From: Rhodospirillales bacterium BBD 1991-14
GTDB taxonomy: Bacteria > Pseudomonadota > Alphaproteobacteria > Kiloniellales > Kiloniellaceae
Direction: 5' to 3'
Assembly (NCBI GenBank): GCA_001657395.1
Contig: LYSY01000002.1
Coordinates: 744,001-808,000, forward strand
DNA: 64,000 bases
A program made the translations under genes and the position numbers. The number at the start of each line of letters is the position of its first letter. Position 1 is the first letter of the stretch. The notes beneath the pieces are model-generated. The model ran no database searches. It was not told the origin of the DNA and saw only the letters and a program-made list of their open reading frames with translations. Positions 23,533-32,353 of this stretch are shown in pieces.

Positions 23533-24476
23533 TTGCTTCCACTCCAGTCCAAGAGCATTTTCAGGCAGGCCGGATCGTCGAAAGCCGTGCGATAGGCCTG
23601 CTGTGCGCGGTCATAGGGTGCGCGGTGGGTGACGAGATCGCCGAGGGCGAGCTTTCCGTCCTCGAGCAGCGCCTTCACCGCCGCCAGGTCGTCCGGTTGC
23701 CACTCCGCGGCGATGCGCAGCCGTGCTTCGCGCATGAAGGCCGGCGGAAAGGCGAAGGACGGACGCGCCTCGTAGAAGCCGGCCAGGACGATCTCCCCGC
23801 CCGGCGCCAGATGCTGGACCAATCGGTCGATCAGGCCGGCGTCGCCGCTGACGTCGTAGATGGTGCGGTAATCCCGCCGCTCGTCTTCGTCAGGGTCGAT
23901 AACCGCGTAGCCGTCGGCATCGTTGCGGCGCTCCGGCTTTGTCTCCCAGACCGTGGGTGCGGGTCCGCCTGCGGCCAGGGTCAGGCGCGCCAGGATGCGG
24001 CCGAGCACGCCATGGCCGACGATCAGCTCGGGCAGCGCTGTGCCGGCGCTGCGCCCGGCAAGCGCGTGCTGCGCGGTGGCGGCCAAGGCCAGCAGAACGC
24101 CGCTCTCGCCGAGGCCACGGTCGATGGCGACCGCGCGCTTTGCCGGCGTGACCAGCCGTCCCGCCGTTCCGCCGAACAGGCTGCGCATGTCGGGATGACA
24201 CTGTGCGCCCGGCACGAAGACAAAGCTGCCGGGTCGCTTGTCCGCCTCCGGACCGGCCTCCACCACCTCGCCCACGGACTCGTAACCAGGGACCAGCGGG
24301 TAGCCCATGCCCGGGAAGTCCGGCATGCGGCCGGACCAGAGCAGCCGTTCGGTCCCCGTGCTGATGCCGCTCCACCTGATGTCGACAACGACATCCGCCG
24401 CCTGGGGCGACGTGAGGGGCAGCCTTCTCAAAGCGAGGTGCTGGGGGGCTTCCAAGACGACCGTGGCGGCTTCCAT
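23529..24476 (-). CDS. bchC: Bacteriochlorophyllide a dehydrogenase
   Basis: BchC oxidises the C3 hydroxyethyl group of 3-hydroxyethyl bacteriochlorophyllide to the acetyl group of bacteriochlorophyllide a. The 315-residue medium-chain dehydrogenase-like protein begins [19 protein letters not shown]. It includes [37 protein letters not shown] and a Rossmann region [15 protein letters not shown]. The ATG at 24476 fits the family; a TTG 78 bases upstream lies within the operator region and was rejected. Two PpsR palindromes sit 60-103 bases upstream, between crtF and bchC, giving this operon its own promoter. Confidence 0.96.
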   Translation of the reverse strand: MEAATVVLEAPQHLALRRLPLTSPQAADVVVDIRWSGISTGTERLLWSGRMPDFPGMGYPLVPGYESVGEVVEAGPEADKRPGSFVFVPGAQCHPDMRSLFGGTAGRLVTPAKRAVAIDRGLGESGVLLALAATAQHALAGRSAGTALPELIVGHGVLGRILARLTLAAGGPAPTVWETKPERRNDADGYAVIDPDEDERRDYRTIYDVSGDAGLIDRLVQHLAPGGEIVLAGFYEARPSFAFPPAFMREARLRIAAEWQPDDLAAVKALLEDGKLALGDLVTHRAPYDRAQQAYRTAFDDPACLKMLLDWSGSK

Positions 24477-24535
24477 GAGGGACCCCGTCGAAACGCCCGC
24501 AGGAGCCTGCGGGCCCTGATCCTGTTCTGCTAATG

Positions 24536-24579
24536 TGTCAGTGTAAGATGACAAATATAGTTGTCAACTTTAATTAACA
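24536..24579. promoter_or_regulatory. Tandem PpsR/CrtJ operators of bchC
   Basis: Two exact TGT-N12-ACA palindromes, TGTCAGTGTAAGATGACA (24536-24553) and TGTCAACTTTAATTAACA (24562-24579), are separated by eight bases. This is the site class bound by the PpsR/CrtJ repressor, and paired sites with an eight-base gap are known for bchC in Rhodobacter capsulatus. The repressor gene is in this window (40666-42126). Aerobic or redox-dependent repression of bchCXYZ-puf is inferred. Confidence 0.93.
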
Positions 24580-24588
24580 TCTCTCGTG

Positions 24589-25767
24589 TCACGGCCGGGC
24601 GAGAATCAGGCGTGCAAGATCCGGCATCGGGCCGGGCAGGGCCGTGATCCGGCCGAACCCGGCCTGCCGCAGCAGCGCGCCATGCGCGTCCGGACTGCGG
24701 ATCTCTCCGGGCCCCATGGCCAGCAGATAGAAGCTGAAGTAGGCATCGGCGATGCGTTCGCCGGCGGGACGGCCGGACATCGGCTCGGCGATCAGCAGGC
24801 TGCCGCCTTTGTCCAAAGCCGCGCGGCAGGCCTTGAGCAGCGTCAGCACCGTGGCGTCGTCATGGTCGTAGACGACGCGCACCAGGGTGATGAGGTCGTG
24901 CCCGGACGGCAGCGAATCCGCCGTGAAGTCGCCGCCGATGCAGCGCAGGCGGTCGCCAAGCCTTTTGTGGGCCATGCGGTCAGCCGCTGCCGTGGCCACG
25001 GGCGGCAGGTCGAAAAGCGTGAGGGCCGCGCCCGGCGCGGTCTGCGCCACGTGCTCCAGGAAGGTTCCGGTGCCGCCCCCGACGTCGAGGATGCGGCGGT
25101 ACCTGCGAAAGGGAAAGCCGCGCGTGACCGCCTCGGCGATCATCGCCTGCGAGACCGCCATCAGGTCGCTGTAGGCCTGCACGGCATCGGGCGCCGGCGC
25201 GTCCGCGCCGGTGCCTTCGACATAGGTCCAGTAGCGGCCGATCTGCGTCGGCGGGGCTTCGCCGCGCAGCAGCGCCAGAGGATCGGCGAGGTCGCCGTAG
25301 AGCAGCCTGTGGTGGCGGATCATCGCCACGGCACCGGGGTTGCCGGCCAGCGCCGCGCCGCGCAGGCCGAGGCCAAAGCGTCCCCGGCTGCGGGGCGCCG
25401 CGAGGCCGAGTGCGGCGGCCGCCTGCAGTAGCCGGCGCAGGGCGGGCTCCGGGAGACCGCTGTGCCGCGTCAGCTCTTCCGGTCTGCGGGGACCGGCCCG
25501 CAGGGCTTCCAGCAGGCCCGCAGTGACAAAGGCATAGAGCACTTGAGAATAGACGAACCCGGCGCAGAGGTCGAAGAGGCCGCGCATCTGCTGGCGGGCC
25601 AACGGCCGGGTGAGAGGAAAGCGCCCCGCCCAGGCCTGGAGCCGCGGCGAAGCGGCAAGCCGCGTGACTGCTTCGCGCAGGCGGTCCCCCAGGGTCAGCG
25701 CCAGGGTGGGCGGCGGCGTGTCCGGCCAGTCTTGGCTGTTCGCCTCGTCGCTGTCGGCCATCCACAT
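24589..25767 (-). CDS. crtF: Demethylspheroidene O-methyltransferase
   Basis: CrtF methylates the C1 hydroxyl of carotenoids of the spheroidene/spirilloxanthin pathway using S-adenosylmethionine. The 392-residue protein has an N-terminal dimerisation/winged-helix part and a C-terminal SAM domain with RILDVGGGTGTFLEHVAQTAPG. DLPPVATAAADRM and DLITLVRVVYDHDDA follow. The start is ATG 25767 (MWMADSDEA) or the second ATG at 25761; either leaves 14-20 bases after crtE. The gene ends ten bases before the bchC operators, the usual crtEF-bchC arrangement. Confidence 0.95.
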   Translation of the reverse strand: MWMADSDEANSQDWPDTPPPTLALTLGDRLREAVTRLAASPRLQAWAGRFPLTRPLARQQMRGLFDLCAGFVYSQVLYAFVTAGLLEALRAGPRRPEELTRHSGLPEPALRRLLQAAAALGLAAPRSRGRFGLGLRGAALAGNPGAVAMIRHHRLLYGDLADPLALLRGEAPPTQIGRYWTYVEGTGADAPAPDAVQAYSDLMAVSQAMIAEAVTRGFPFRRYRRILDVGGGTGTFLEHVAQTAPGAALTLFDLPPVATAAADRMAHKRLGDRLRCIGGDFTADSLPSGHDLITLVRVVYDHDDATVLTLLKACRAALDKGGSLLIAEPMSGRPAGERIADAYFSFYLLAMGPGEIRSPDAHGALLRQAGFGRITALPGPMPDLARLILARP

Positions 25768-25781
25768 GGCGCAGCCATCGC

Positions 25782-26651
25782 TCAGGCGGCGCTCTGTGCC
25801 AGCTCGGCCGGCAGGAAGCGCTTCGACTCCGACTCGATCAGCTTGCGTAGCGTGGCGGCGCCCGGGCTTGGCGGAATCGACTCGACGGCGTCGTGCAGAA
25901 GCTGCTTCAGATGCTTCACCGCGCCCTCGAGCCCGTGATACATCACCGCGTTGGGCCGGTTGAAGCTGGCGTCCTGTCCGGTCGGCTTGCCCATGGCCGC
26001 GGCGCTGCCGACCACGTCGTGAATGTCGTCGGCAACCTGGTAGGCTTCGCCCAGGCGCTCGCCCAGCATGCGCCACAGCGTGGCGTCGCCGCCGGCGGCG
26101 ACGGCGCCGGTTTCGGTGGCGGCGGCGAACAGAGAGCCGGTCTTGGCGCGCTGGTAGTCGGCCAGGATGGCATCGGGTTCCGATTCCCAGGCCTGGCCGG
26201 CGACGATGCCGAAGGGCATGCCGACGGAGCCCGAGACAATGCGCAGCAGCGCGGCGGCGCGCTCCGGCGCCTGGGCGATGCGGTGCGACAGGACCTCGAA
26301 GGCGAGGACAATCATGGCGTCGCCGGCCAGCACCGCAATGGGCTCGCCGAAGGCGCAGTGCACCGAGGGCTTGCCGCGCCGGGTGGCCGCGTCGTCGAAG
26401 CAGGGCAGGTCGTCATGCACCAGCGAGGCACAGTGCAGAAGCTCGATGGCGATGGCAGCAGCGGTCGCGGTCTTCGGATCGTCGTCGCCGCAGCTTGCGG
26501 CCACCGCCAGGCAGAGCTTGGGGCGGATGCGCGCCCCGCCGGGAAAGACAGCGTAGCGCATGGCCTCGGCCAACTGCGGGGGTGCCCCCTTTTGCCCGGC
26601 CCGCCCGAGAGCCGCCGTCAGGGCGCCTTCGATACGCTTTTCCATTTTCAT
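25782..26651 (-). CDS. crtE: Geranylgeranyl diphosphate synthase
   Basis: The 289-residue prenyltransferase makes the C20 precursor for both phytoene (CrtB) and the bacteriochlorophyll tail (BchG). It has the first aspartate-rich motif as DDLPCFDD and the second as DDIHD, plus GGARIRPKL and GKPSVHCAFGE. GGGAGGG lies five bases before the ATG at 26651. It heads the crtEF-bchCXYZ-puf superoperon and is divergent from crtD, with shared PpsR sites between them. Confidence 0.96.
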   Translation of the reverse strand: MKMEKRIEGALTAALGRAGQKGAPPQLAEAMRYAVFPGGARIRPKLCLAVAASCGDDDPKTATAAAIAIELLHCASLVHDDLPCFDDAATRRGKPSVHCAFGEPIAVLAGDAMIVLAFEVLSHRIAQAPERAAALLRIVSGSVGMPFGIVAGQAWESEPDAILADYQRAKTGSLFAAATETGAVAAGGDATLWRMLGERLGEAYQVADDIHDVVGSAAAMGKPTGQDASFNRPNAVMYHGLEGAVKHLKQLLHDAVESIPPSPGAATLRKLIESESKRFLPAELAQSAA

Positions 26652-26718
26652 GGCATCCCTCCCGCTTTGCCGTGGTGCCGGGCTGGGTCACCCGTCCAGG
26701 CAAATTGTCGTGGAAAAG

Positions 26719-26761
26719 TGTCAGAAAAACCATACACTAATAATGTCAAGTTTCAATGACA
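26719..26761. promoter_or_regulatory. Tandem PpsR/CrtJ operators between crtE and crtD
   Basis: Two exact TGT-N12-ACA sites, TGTCAGAAAAACCATACA (26719-26736) and TGTCAAGTTTCAATGACA (26744-26761), are seven bases apart in the 128-base divergent region. They can control crtE (minus) and crtD-crtC (plus) together. An ATG at 26756 that could start crtD lies inside the second site, which favours the later crtD start at 26780. Confidence 0.92.
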
Positions 26762-26779
26762 AAACCGAAAGCCAGAAAT

Positions 26780-28312
26780 ATGGACGCCCGGCGCGCGGTG
26801 GTCATCGGAGCAGGGATCGGCGGTTTGGCGGCGGCGCTGCGGCTGGCCGCCGATGGCCGGGCGGTGACGGTGGTCGAACGCGCCGCCGGGCCGGGCGGCA
26901 AGATGCGTGCGGTTTCCGTGGGGGACAGCCGCTTCGATGCAGGCCCGACGGTCTTCACCATGCGGTGGGTCTTCGAACGGCTCTTCGAAGCCGCCGGGCT
27001 GGCGCTGGACGACCATGTCCGTCTGCGTCCTGCCACCACCCTGGCGCGCCATGCCTGGCAGGACGGCGCGACCCTTGACCTCTTCGCCGACAGGCAGCGC
27101 TCGGCCGAGGCGATTGGCGCCTTTGCCGGCGCGCGGGAGGCGCGCAACTATCTGCGCTTCTGCGACGACTCCGCGGCGGTCTTCCGCCTGCTGAAGGACA
27201 GCTTTCTCTGCCAGCCCCGGCCCAATCTCGGCCGTCTGGTCCGCGCCTTCGGGCGCGCCGGTTTCGCGTCGGTCGGGCGCCTGCAGCCCTTCGGCACGCT
27301 GTGGCGGGCCCTGAGCCGGCAGTTCGACGATCCGCGCCTGCAGCAGCTCTTCGGGCGCTACGCCACCTACTGCGGCTCCTCGCCTTTCGAGGCGCCGGCG
27401 ACCCTGATGCTGGTGGCCCATGTGGAACAGGACGGCGTCTGGTACGTCGAGGGCGGCATGCACGTCCTCGCCGGCGGTCTCGCGGCGCTGATCGAGCAGC
27501 AGGGCGGAACGCTGCGCTACCAGAGCCAGGTTGATGAGATTGTGATCGAACGCGGGCGGGTGGCTGGCGTCCGCCTGCAGGACGGGGAACACCTGCCCGC
27601 CGATGCGGTGATCATGAACGGCGACTGCGCGGCGCTCGCCGCCGGTCTGCTCGGGCAGGCGGTGCGCTCCGCCGTCGCGCCGCGGCCCCGTACGACACGC
27701 TCGCTGTCGGCCGTCACCTGGCTGTTGGAAGCGCGGGCCAGCGGCTTCCCGCTGCTGCGCCACAACGTGTTCTTCTCCAGCGACTATGCCCGCGAGTTTC
27801 GCGAGCTTTTCAGGCAGCACCGGCTGCCGGGCGAGCCCACGGTCTATGTCTGTGCGCAGGATCGCGGGGATGAGCCGAAGACCGGCGCCGGCGACGCGGA
27901 ACGTTTGTTTTGCCTGGTCAACGCGCCGGCGGTGGGCGACCGCGGCGGGCCCGAAAAGGCGGAGATCGAAGCATGCGAAAACCAGACCTTCTCCCTGCTG
28001 CGCCGTTGCGGGCTGGCGATCGAACGCGATCCCGACCGCAGCGTCGTGACGACGCCGCAGGACTTTCACCGCCTCTTTCCGGCAACAGGGGGCGCGCTCT
28101 ACGGCCGGGTGTCGCACGGCTGGAAGGCGTCACTGCAGCGGCCGGGCTGCCGCACGGCGATCCCCGGCCTCTATCTGGCGGGGGGCAGCGTGCATCCGGC
28201 ACCGGGGGTGCCGATGGCGACGCTCTCCGGCCTTATGGCGGCGGAGAGCTTGGTCGCGGACCGCGCTTCGATCCGCCGGTTCCGCAGGGCGGCTACGTCT
28301 GGTGGTACCTAG
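26780..28312 (+). CDS. crtD: Methoxyneurosporene/hydroxyneurosporene dehydrogenase
   Basis: CrtD introduces the C3,4 double bond in hydroxylated/methoxylated carotenoids. The roughly 510-residue FAD-dependent phytoene-desaturase-family protein has the N-terminal dinucleotide fold AVVIGAGIGGLAAALRLAADG and GGKMRAVSVGDSRFDAGPTVFTM. At the C-terminus is the FAD signature GLYLAGGSVHPAPGVPMATLSG. ATG 26780 places the Rossmann motif five residues from the start, as in the family, while ATG 26756 lies within a PpsR palindrome. The C-terminal codons overlap the conserved 5' part of crtC in another frame. Confidence 0.94.
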   Translation: MDARRAVVIGAGIGGLAAALRLAADGRAVTVVERAAGPGGKMRAVSVGDSRFDAGPTVFTMRWVFERLFEAAGLALDDHVRLRPATTLARHAWQDGATLDLFADRQRSAEAIGAFAGAREARNYLRFCDDSAAVFRLLKDSFLCQPRPNLGRLVRAFGRAGFASVGRLQPFGTLWRALSRQFDDPRLQQLFGRYATYCGSSPFEAPATLMLVAHVEQDGVWYVEGGMHVLAGGLAALIEQQGGTLRYQSQVDEIVIERGRVAGVRLQDGEHLPADAVIMNGDCAALAAGLLGQAVRSAVAPRPRTTRSLSAVTWLLEARASGFPLLRHNVFFSSDYAREFRELFRQHRLPGEPTVYVCAQDRGDEPKTGAGDAERLFCLVNAPAVGDRGGPEKAEIEACENQTFSLLRRCGLAIERDPDRSVVTTPQDFHRLFPATGGALYGRVSHGWKASLQRPGCRTAIPGLYLAGGSVHPAPGVPMATLSGLMAAESLVADRASIRRFRRAATSGGT

Positions 28313-29190
28313 ACGCCTTCAGCGATGACGGGCGCTACGGGCTGACCATCATCCTCTTCATCGGCAGCGTGTTCTCGCCCTATTACGCGGCGGCGCGGCG
28401 GCGCGGGGCCGGCGACCCGCGCAATCATGTGGCCGTCAACGTCGCCCTCTACGGCGGTGCCGAGCGCCGTTGGAGCATGACCGAGCGCAACAGCGCCGCG
28501 CTGACGGCAAGTTCCGACCATCTGCAGATCGGACCCAGCGCGGCGCGCTGGGACGATGATGGCCTGACCATCCGGCTCGACGAAGTGGCGGTGCCGATGC
28601 CGCGCCGCATCCGCGGCACGGTGCGCCTGATGCCAAGCCAGGTGACGGGTCAGTGCTTCACGCTGGATCCTGCAGGGTGCCACCGCTGGTGGCCCATCGC
28701 GCCCCACGCCCGTGTCGAGGTCGCCCTGGAAACGCCGGCGCTGACGTGGTCGGGCGACGGCTACTTCGACAGCAACGAAGGCAGCGAGCCCTTGGAGGCG
28801 GGCTTTGCCCGCTGGACATGGCTGCGCGCCCACCTCGCGGACCGGTCGACCGCCCTGCTCTTCGAACCGCTGTGCCGGGACGGCACGCAGGAGCTGACGG
28901 CGCTGACGGTTGCGCGCGACGGCGCCATCGCACCCTTCCAGGCGCCCGAACGGGCGGTCCTGCCGGGCACGCTCTGGGGCATTTCAAGAGAAACCCGGGC
29001 AACGGGGGAGGGCACTGCAAAGGTGGTCGCCACCCTGGAGGACACGCCCTTCTATGCGCGTTCGCAGGTGTCTCTGGACCTGCTGGAACCGGCGGTCCCC
29101 GCGATGCACGAAAGTCTTTCGCTGGATCGTTTCGACAGCCGCTGGGTCCAGCTGCTGCTGCCCTTCCGCATGCCGCGCCGGGCGCGCTGA
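28252..29190 (+). CDS. crtC: Hydroxyneurosporene synthase (carotenoid 1,2-hydratase); start unresolved
   Basis: CrtC hydrates the psi end groups of neurosporene/lycopene. Family sequence is recognisable from GPRFDPPVPQGGYVWWYLDA through FIGSVFSPYYAAARRRGAGDP, NHVAVNVALYGGAERRWSMTER and SGDGYFDSNEG to PFRMPRRAR. The conserved N-terminus lies within the last 60 bases of crtD, in a different frame. No ATG, GTG or TTG exists in this frame between about 28081 and 28368; the first later one is GTG 28369, which would remove the conserved GGYVWWYLDAFSDDG block. The start given here is where homology begins, not a start codon. Initiation at a rare codon, frameshifting from crtD, or a sequencing error are the options. 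Confidence 0.85.
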   Translation, partial: GRGPRFDPPVPQGGYVWWYLDAFSDDGRYGLTIILFIGSVFSPYYAAARRRGAGDPRNHVAVNVALYGGAERRWSMTERNSAALTASSDHLQIGPSAARWDDDGLTIRLDEVAVPMPRRIRGTVRLMPSQVTGQCFTLDPAGCHRWWPIAPHARVEVALETPALTWSGDGYFDSNEGSEPLEAGFARWTWLRAHLADRSTALLFEPLCRDGTQELTALTVARDGAIAPFQAPERAVLPGTLWGISRETRATGEGTAKVVATLEDTPFYARSQVSLDLLEPAVPAMHESLSLDRFDSRWVQLLLPFRMPRRAR

Positions 29191-29196
29191 GCGGGC

Positions 29197-29688
29197 TCAG
29201 CCCGCCGGTCTCAGATCCGCGCGCTCGCGGTTCAGGCGCCAGATGGCGCGGTTCAGGACCCAGGCGAAGCTCACCCAGAGCAAATAGGGCACCAGCAGCC
29301 CGGCCGCCCAGGCGGAGACCGGATAGAACACCGTCATGGTCGCCAGGATTGACAGCCAGAGTGCGGTCATGTCGGCCAGTGCGAGGCCCGGCCGCCGCAG
29401 CCCGAAGAAGCAGTAGGACCACAGCGCGTTGAAAACGAGGTGGACGGCATAGACCGTCAGCGGAAACCAGGTCTCTCCCGCCGGCGCGCTGGTCCAGACC
29501 AGCCAGCCGGAGACCGCGATCATGCTGTAAAGCACCAGCCAGACCGGCCCGAACAGCCAGCCCGGCGGACGCCAGGACGGCTTGTGCAGGTCTTCGTACC
29601 AGGGCCCGGCACGAAAGATCGCGCCGCTGGAAGCCGCCAGTAGACAGGCGAGGGCGAAGAGCGGCAGGGCGGCGTCGAGGGACGGCAT
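29197..29688 (-). CDS. tspO: TspO/CrtK tryptophan-rich sensory protein (copy 2)
   Basis: This 163-residue five-helix protein sits directly downstream of crtB, the classic crtK position. Conserved features are SSGAIFRAGPWYEDLHKPSWRPPGWLFGPVW, LYSMIAVSGWLVW, NALWSYCFFGLRRPGLALADM and VPYLLWVSFAWVLN. TspO in Rhodobacter is an outer-membrane-associated tetrapyrrole-responsive regulator of photosynthesis genes. This copy is the likely orthologue of CrtK; the copy at 13585-14043 is a paralogue. The stop lies seven bases from the crtC stop on the other strand, so the two genes converge. Confidence 0.94.
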   Translation of the reverse strand: MPSLDAALPLFALACLLAASSGAIFRAGPWYEDLHKPSWRPPGWLFGPVWLVLYSMIAVSGWLVWTSAPAGETWFPLTVYAVHLVFNALWSYCFFGLRRPGLALADMTALWLSILATMTVFYPVSAWAAGLLVPYLLWVSFAWVLNRAIWRLNRERADLRPAG

Positions 29689-29704
29689 GGGCGAGGCGTT
29701 TCCT

Positions 29705-30766
29705 CTATACGGTACCCGCGTTCACGTCCCGCAGGCGGTCGCGTTGCTTCAGCTTCATAAAGAGGCCGAGCACCCACTCGGCGCGCGACTCCGCATCGGG
29801 GTCGCGGGCCTCCGGGTCGTCACGGGCGCTGCGCGTGGCGGCATCGACCAGGAACGCCGTTGCCGGCGTAGCGGACTGCGTTGCACGTCGGCGCAGGAAG
29901 GGGGATCCCGCCAGCGCCTGGACGACGAGCGCAGCCTTGCGCCGGCGCGACACGACGGCTCTCTGGTTGAGGGAGTCGAAGCCATTGGCGGCGACCACGC
30001 TGCCGATTTCGGCATAGAGCCGACGGGCCGCGTTGATCGCGGGCCGGCAGCCGGCAGGCAGGCCGGCGATGCCCGGTGCCGCGCGGACGTAAAAGACATC
30101 GGCTTCGCGCAGCAGCCTGGCGATGACCTCTGCCAGGGCCGGACTCATCGCCGGTGCGGCAAGGAAGGCCGCCGGATCGATCCCTGCCTCGACGAGCCAG
30201 CGGCGCGGCAGGTAGAGGCGGCCGGCGCGGGCGTCGTCGCCGACATCGCGGGCGATGTTGGTGAGCTGCATGGCGAGGCCGAGATCGCAGGCCCGCGCCA
30301 GGGTCTCCGGATCCCGCCCGTCCATCAGACAGCTCATGATGGCACCCACGGTGCTGGCGACCCGCGCCGCATAGGCGTGGAGATCCTCGATGGTTTCGAA
30401 CTGGCGGCCGCGGTCATCCCATTCCAGACCCTCGATCAGCGCATCGAAGAGCGCGCGCGGCAGCCGGTGGTGGTCGACCACGTCGGCCAGCGCCCGGTCG
30501 GAGGGATGGTCGAGGGGGCGGCCCCGGTAGACCGCGCTCAAGCGCCGTCTCAAACCGGCAATCGCATCGGCGCGGCCGCCGGCAAGGTCGACCTGATCGT
30601 CGGCCAGCCGGCAGAAGGCGTAGATCGCATAGGCCGGGTCGCGCAGTTCCCGCGGCAGCAGCAGCGAGGCGGCGAAGAAACTGCGGGAGCCCTGGCGGAT
30701 CAGCCGGCGGCAGACCAGCCGGTCTTCAAAGCTGGCGTAGCGCCACTCAGACCAGGGCGCTGGCAT
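29705..30766 (-). CDS. crtB: Phytoene synthase
   Basis: CrtB joins two geranylgeranyl diphosphates into phytoene. The 353-residue protein has the squalene/phytoene synthase features SRSFFAASLLLPRELRDPAYAIYAFCRLADDQVD (first Asp-rich motif) and AMQLTNIARDVGDDARAGRLYLP (second Asp-rich motif). The start ATG 30766 lies 20 bases inside the end of crtI, indicating coupling; upstream in-frame codons within crtI lack homology. A linker before the C-terminus (PEARDPDAESRAEW) is charged and variable. Confidence 0.96.
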   Translation of the reverse strand: MPAPWSEWRYASFEDRLVCRRLIRQGSRSFFAASLLLPRELRDPAYAIYAFCRLADDQVDLAGGRADAIAGLRRRLSAVYRGRPLDHPSDRALADVVDHHRLPRALFDALIEGLEWDDRGRQFETIEDLHAYAARVASTVGAIMSCLMDGRDPETLARACDLGLAMQLTNIARDVGDDARAGRLYLPRRWLVEAGIDPAAFLAAPAMSPALAEVIARLLREADVFYVRAAPGIAGLPAGCRPAINAARRLYAEIGSVVAANGFDSLNQRAVVSRRRKAALVVQALAGSPFLRRRATQSATPATAFLVDAATRSARDDPEARDPDAESRAEWVLGLFMKLKQRDRLRDVNAGTV

Positions 30767-32276
30767 GGGGAACCACCTTGTCGAGCACGCGCGCCGAAGC
30801 GATGACGCCGGGGATGCCGGCTCCGGGATGGGTGCTGGCACCGACCATGTAGAGCCCCTCGATCTCCTCGCTGGCGTTGTGGGGGCGGAACCAGGCGCTC
30901 TGCCAGAGCAGCGGCTCCGGCCCGAAGCCGGCGCCGAGGTAGGAGTTGTAGCGGGTGGCAAAGTCCTGCGGCGTCATCATCCTTGATGAGACGATGCTCG
31001 CGCCGAGCCCGGGCATGATCGTTTCCTCGAGACGCTGCTCGACGCGCCGGCGGTAGGCTTCGGCCTGCGCCTGCCAGTCGCAGTCGGCCTCCAGATGCGG
31101 CACGGGGGAGAGCGCATAGAAGGTGTCGCAGCCGGGCGGCGCCAGCGCCGGGTCGGTCGCCGTCGGACGGTGCAGATAGATGCTGAAGTCCTCGGCCAGG
31201 GTCTTGTTCTTGAAGATGTCGCGCAGCAGGCCTTCGTAGCGCGGCCCCAGCACCATGGTGTGATGCTTGATGGCGGGAAACTGCCTGTTGGTGCCGAAGT
31301 ACCAGACGAAGAGGCCCATCGAGTACTGGGTGCGCCGCACCTTGGCCGGCGTCCAGCGCCGCCGCTTCTGCGGCAGCAGCTTGGTGTAGGTCCAGGGTGC
31401 GTCGGCGTTGGAAACGACGATATCGGAGTCGATGCGCTCGCCGCTGGTCAGCTCGACGCCGGTGGCGCGCCCTTCGGTGGTGAGAATGCGCCCGACCTCC
31501 GCATTGAAGCGCAGGCTGTTGCCCTGGCCGCGAATCAGGCCGGCCAGGCCTTTCACCACCTCGCCGGTGCCGCCCATGGCGAAGTGGACACCCCATTCCC
31601 GCTCCATGTGGTTGATCAGGCAGTACATCGCCGTCACCGAGAAGGGATTGCCGCCGATCAGCAGCGGATGAAGGCTGATGGCAATGCGCAGCCGCGGATC
31701 GCGGATGTAGCTGGAGACCAGGCCGTAGACCGTCCGGTGCCCGCCCAACAGGGCGATCTTCGGCACCGCGCGCAGCATGGTCGCGAAGGACGAGAAGGGA
31801 ACGTCCGCAAGCACGCCGAAGCCGTAGTCGTAGATCTTCTTGCTTTGCTGCATGAAGCGTTCGAAGCGCGGCACGTCGTCGGGGGAGAACTTGGCGACCT
31901 CGGCGCGCATGGCTTCGGCATCGCCGCTGTAGGTGAAGACCGAGCCGTCGTGAAAGCGGATATCGTAGAAGGGCGAGAGCGACTTCAGTTCGATGTCCTG
32001 ATGGAGATCGCGGCCGCAGAGCGCCCAGAGCTCTTCCAGCAGCCAGGGCGCGGTGATGATCGTCGGCCCCGAATCGAAGGTGAAGCCGTCCTGGCGGTAG
32101 ACGTAGGCGCGCCCGCCCGGCGCGTCCAGCTTCTCCAGGACGGTGACGCGGTACCCTCTGGCGCCCAGGCGGATGGCGGCGGCGAGCCCGCCGAAACCGC
32201 TGCCGATCACCACGGCCTGCGGCCGGCGCAGGGCGCCGGGGGCTTCGGTCCTCGGTCGATCCAGGTACGTCAACAT
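30747..32276 (-). CDS. crtI: Phytoene desaturase
   Basis: CrtI carries out the stepwise desaturation of phytoene to neurosporene or lycopene. The 509-residue FAD enzyme has QAVVIGSGFGGLAAAIRLGARGYRVTVLEKLDAPGGRA at residues 20-57 and the C-terminal GLYMVGASTHPGAGIPGVIASA. The ATG at 32276 has no clear ribosome site. It sits in a near-consensus PpsR palindrome, so the transcript may be leaderless or nearly so. Seventy-seven bases separate it from bchO, enough for its own promoter. A pathway ending at spheroidene or spheroidenone is suggested by the companion crtA, C, D and F. Confidence 0.96.
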   Translation of the reverse strand: MLTYLDRPRTEAPGALRRPQAVVIGSGFGGLAAAIRLGARGYRVTVLEKLDAPGGRAYVYRQDGFTFDSGPTIITAPWLLEELWALCGRDLHQDIELKSLSPFYDIRFHDGSVFTYSGDAEAMRAEVAKFSPDDVPRFERFMQQSKKIYDYGFGVLADVPFSSFATMLRAVPKIALLGGHRTVYGLVSSYIRDPRLRIAISLHPLLIGGNPFSVTAMYCLINHMEREWGVHFAMGGTGEVVKGLAGLIRGQGNSLRFNAEVGRILTTEGRATGVELTSGERIDSDIVVSNADAPWTYTKLLPQKRRRWTPAKVRRTQYSMGLFVWYFGTNRQFPAIKHHTMVLGPRYEGLLRDIFKNKTLAEDFSIYLHRPTATDPALAPPGCDTFYALSPVPHLEADCDWQAQAEAYRRRVEQRLEETIMPGLGASIVSSRMMTPQDFATRYNSYLGAGFGPEPLLWQSAWFRPHNASEEIEGLYMVGASTHPGAGIPGVIASARVLDKVVPHASALV

Positions 32277-32311
32277 TTGTTGACATTAAAACCTGTAAAG
32301 TATTTTTGCGC
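32268..32311. promoter_or_regulatory. Degenerate tandem PpsR-like sites at crtI
   Basis: The element CGTCAACATTTGTTGACA (32268-32285) differs by one base from TGT-N12-ACA and contains the perfect inverted repeat GTCAAC-N4-GTTGAC. Eight bases further on, TGTAAAGTATTTTTGCGC (32294-32311) keeps only the left half-site. The spacing equals that of the strong operator pairs in this cluster. The crtI start codon lies in the first element. Confidence 0.6.
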
Positions 32312-32353
32312 AACGGCTCAGTGACCGCCGGGACGCGTTCAGACCTAGCGCTT

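Noticed and set aside
26756-26779. Upstream ATG for crtD
   Set aside because: It lies inside an exact PpsR palindrome and would put nine extra residues before the Rossmann fold; ATG 26780 fits better.
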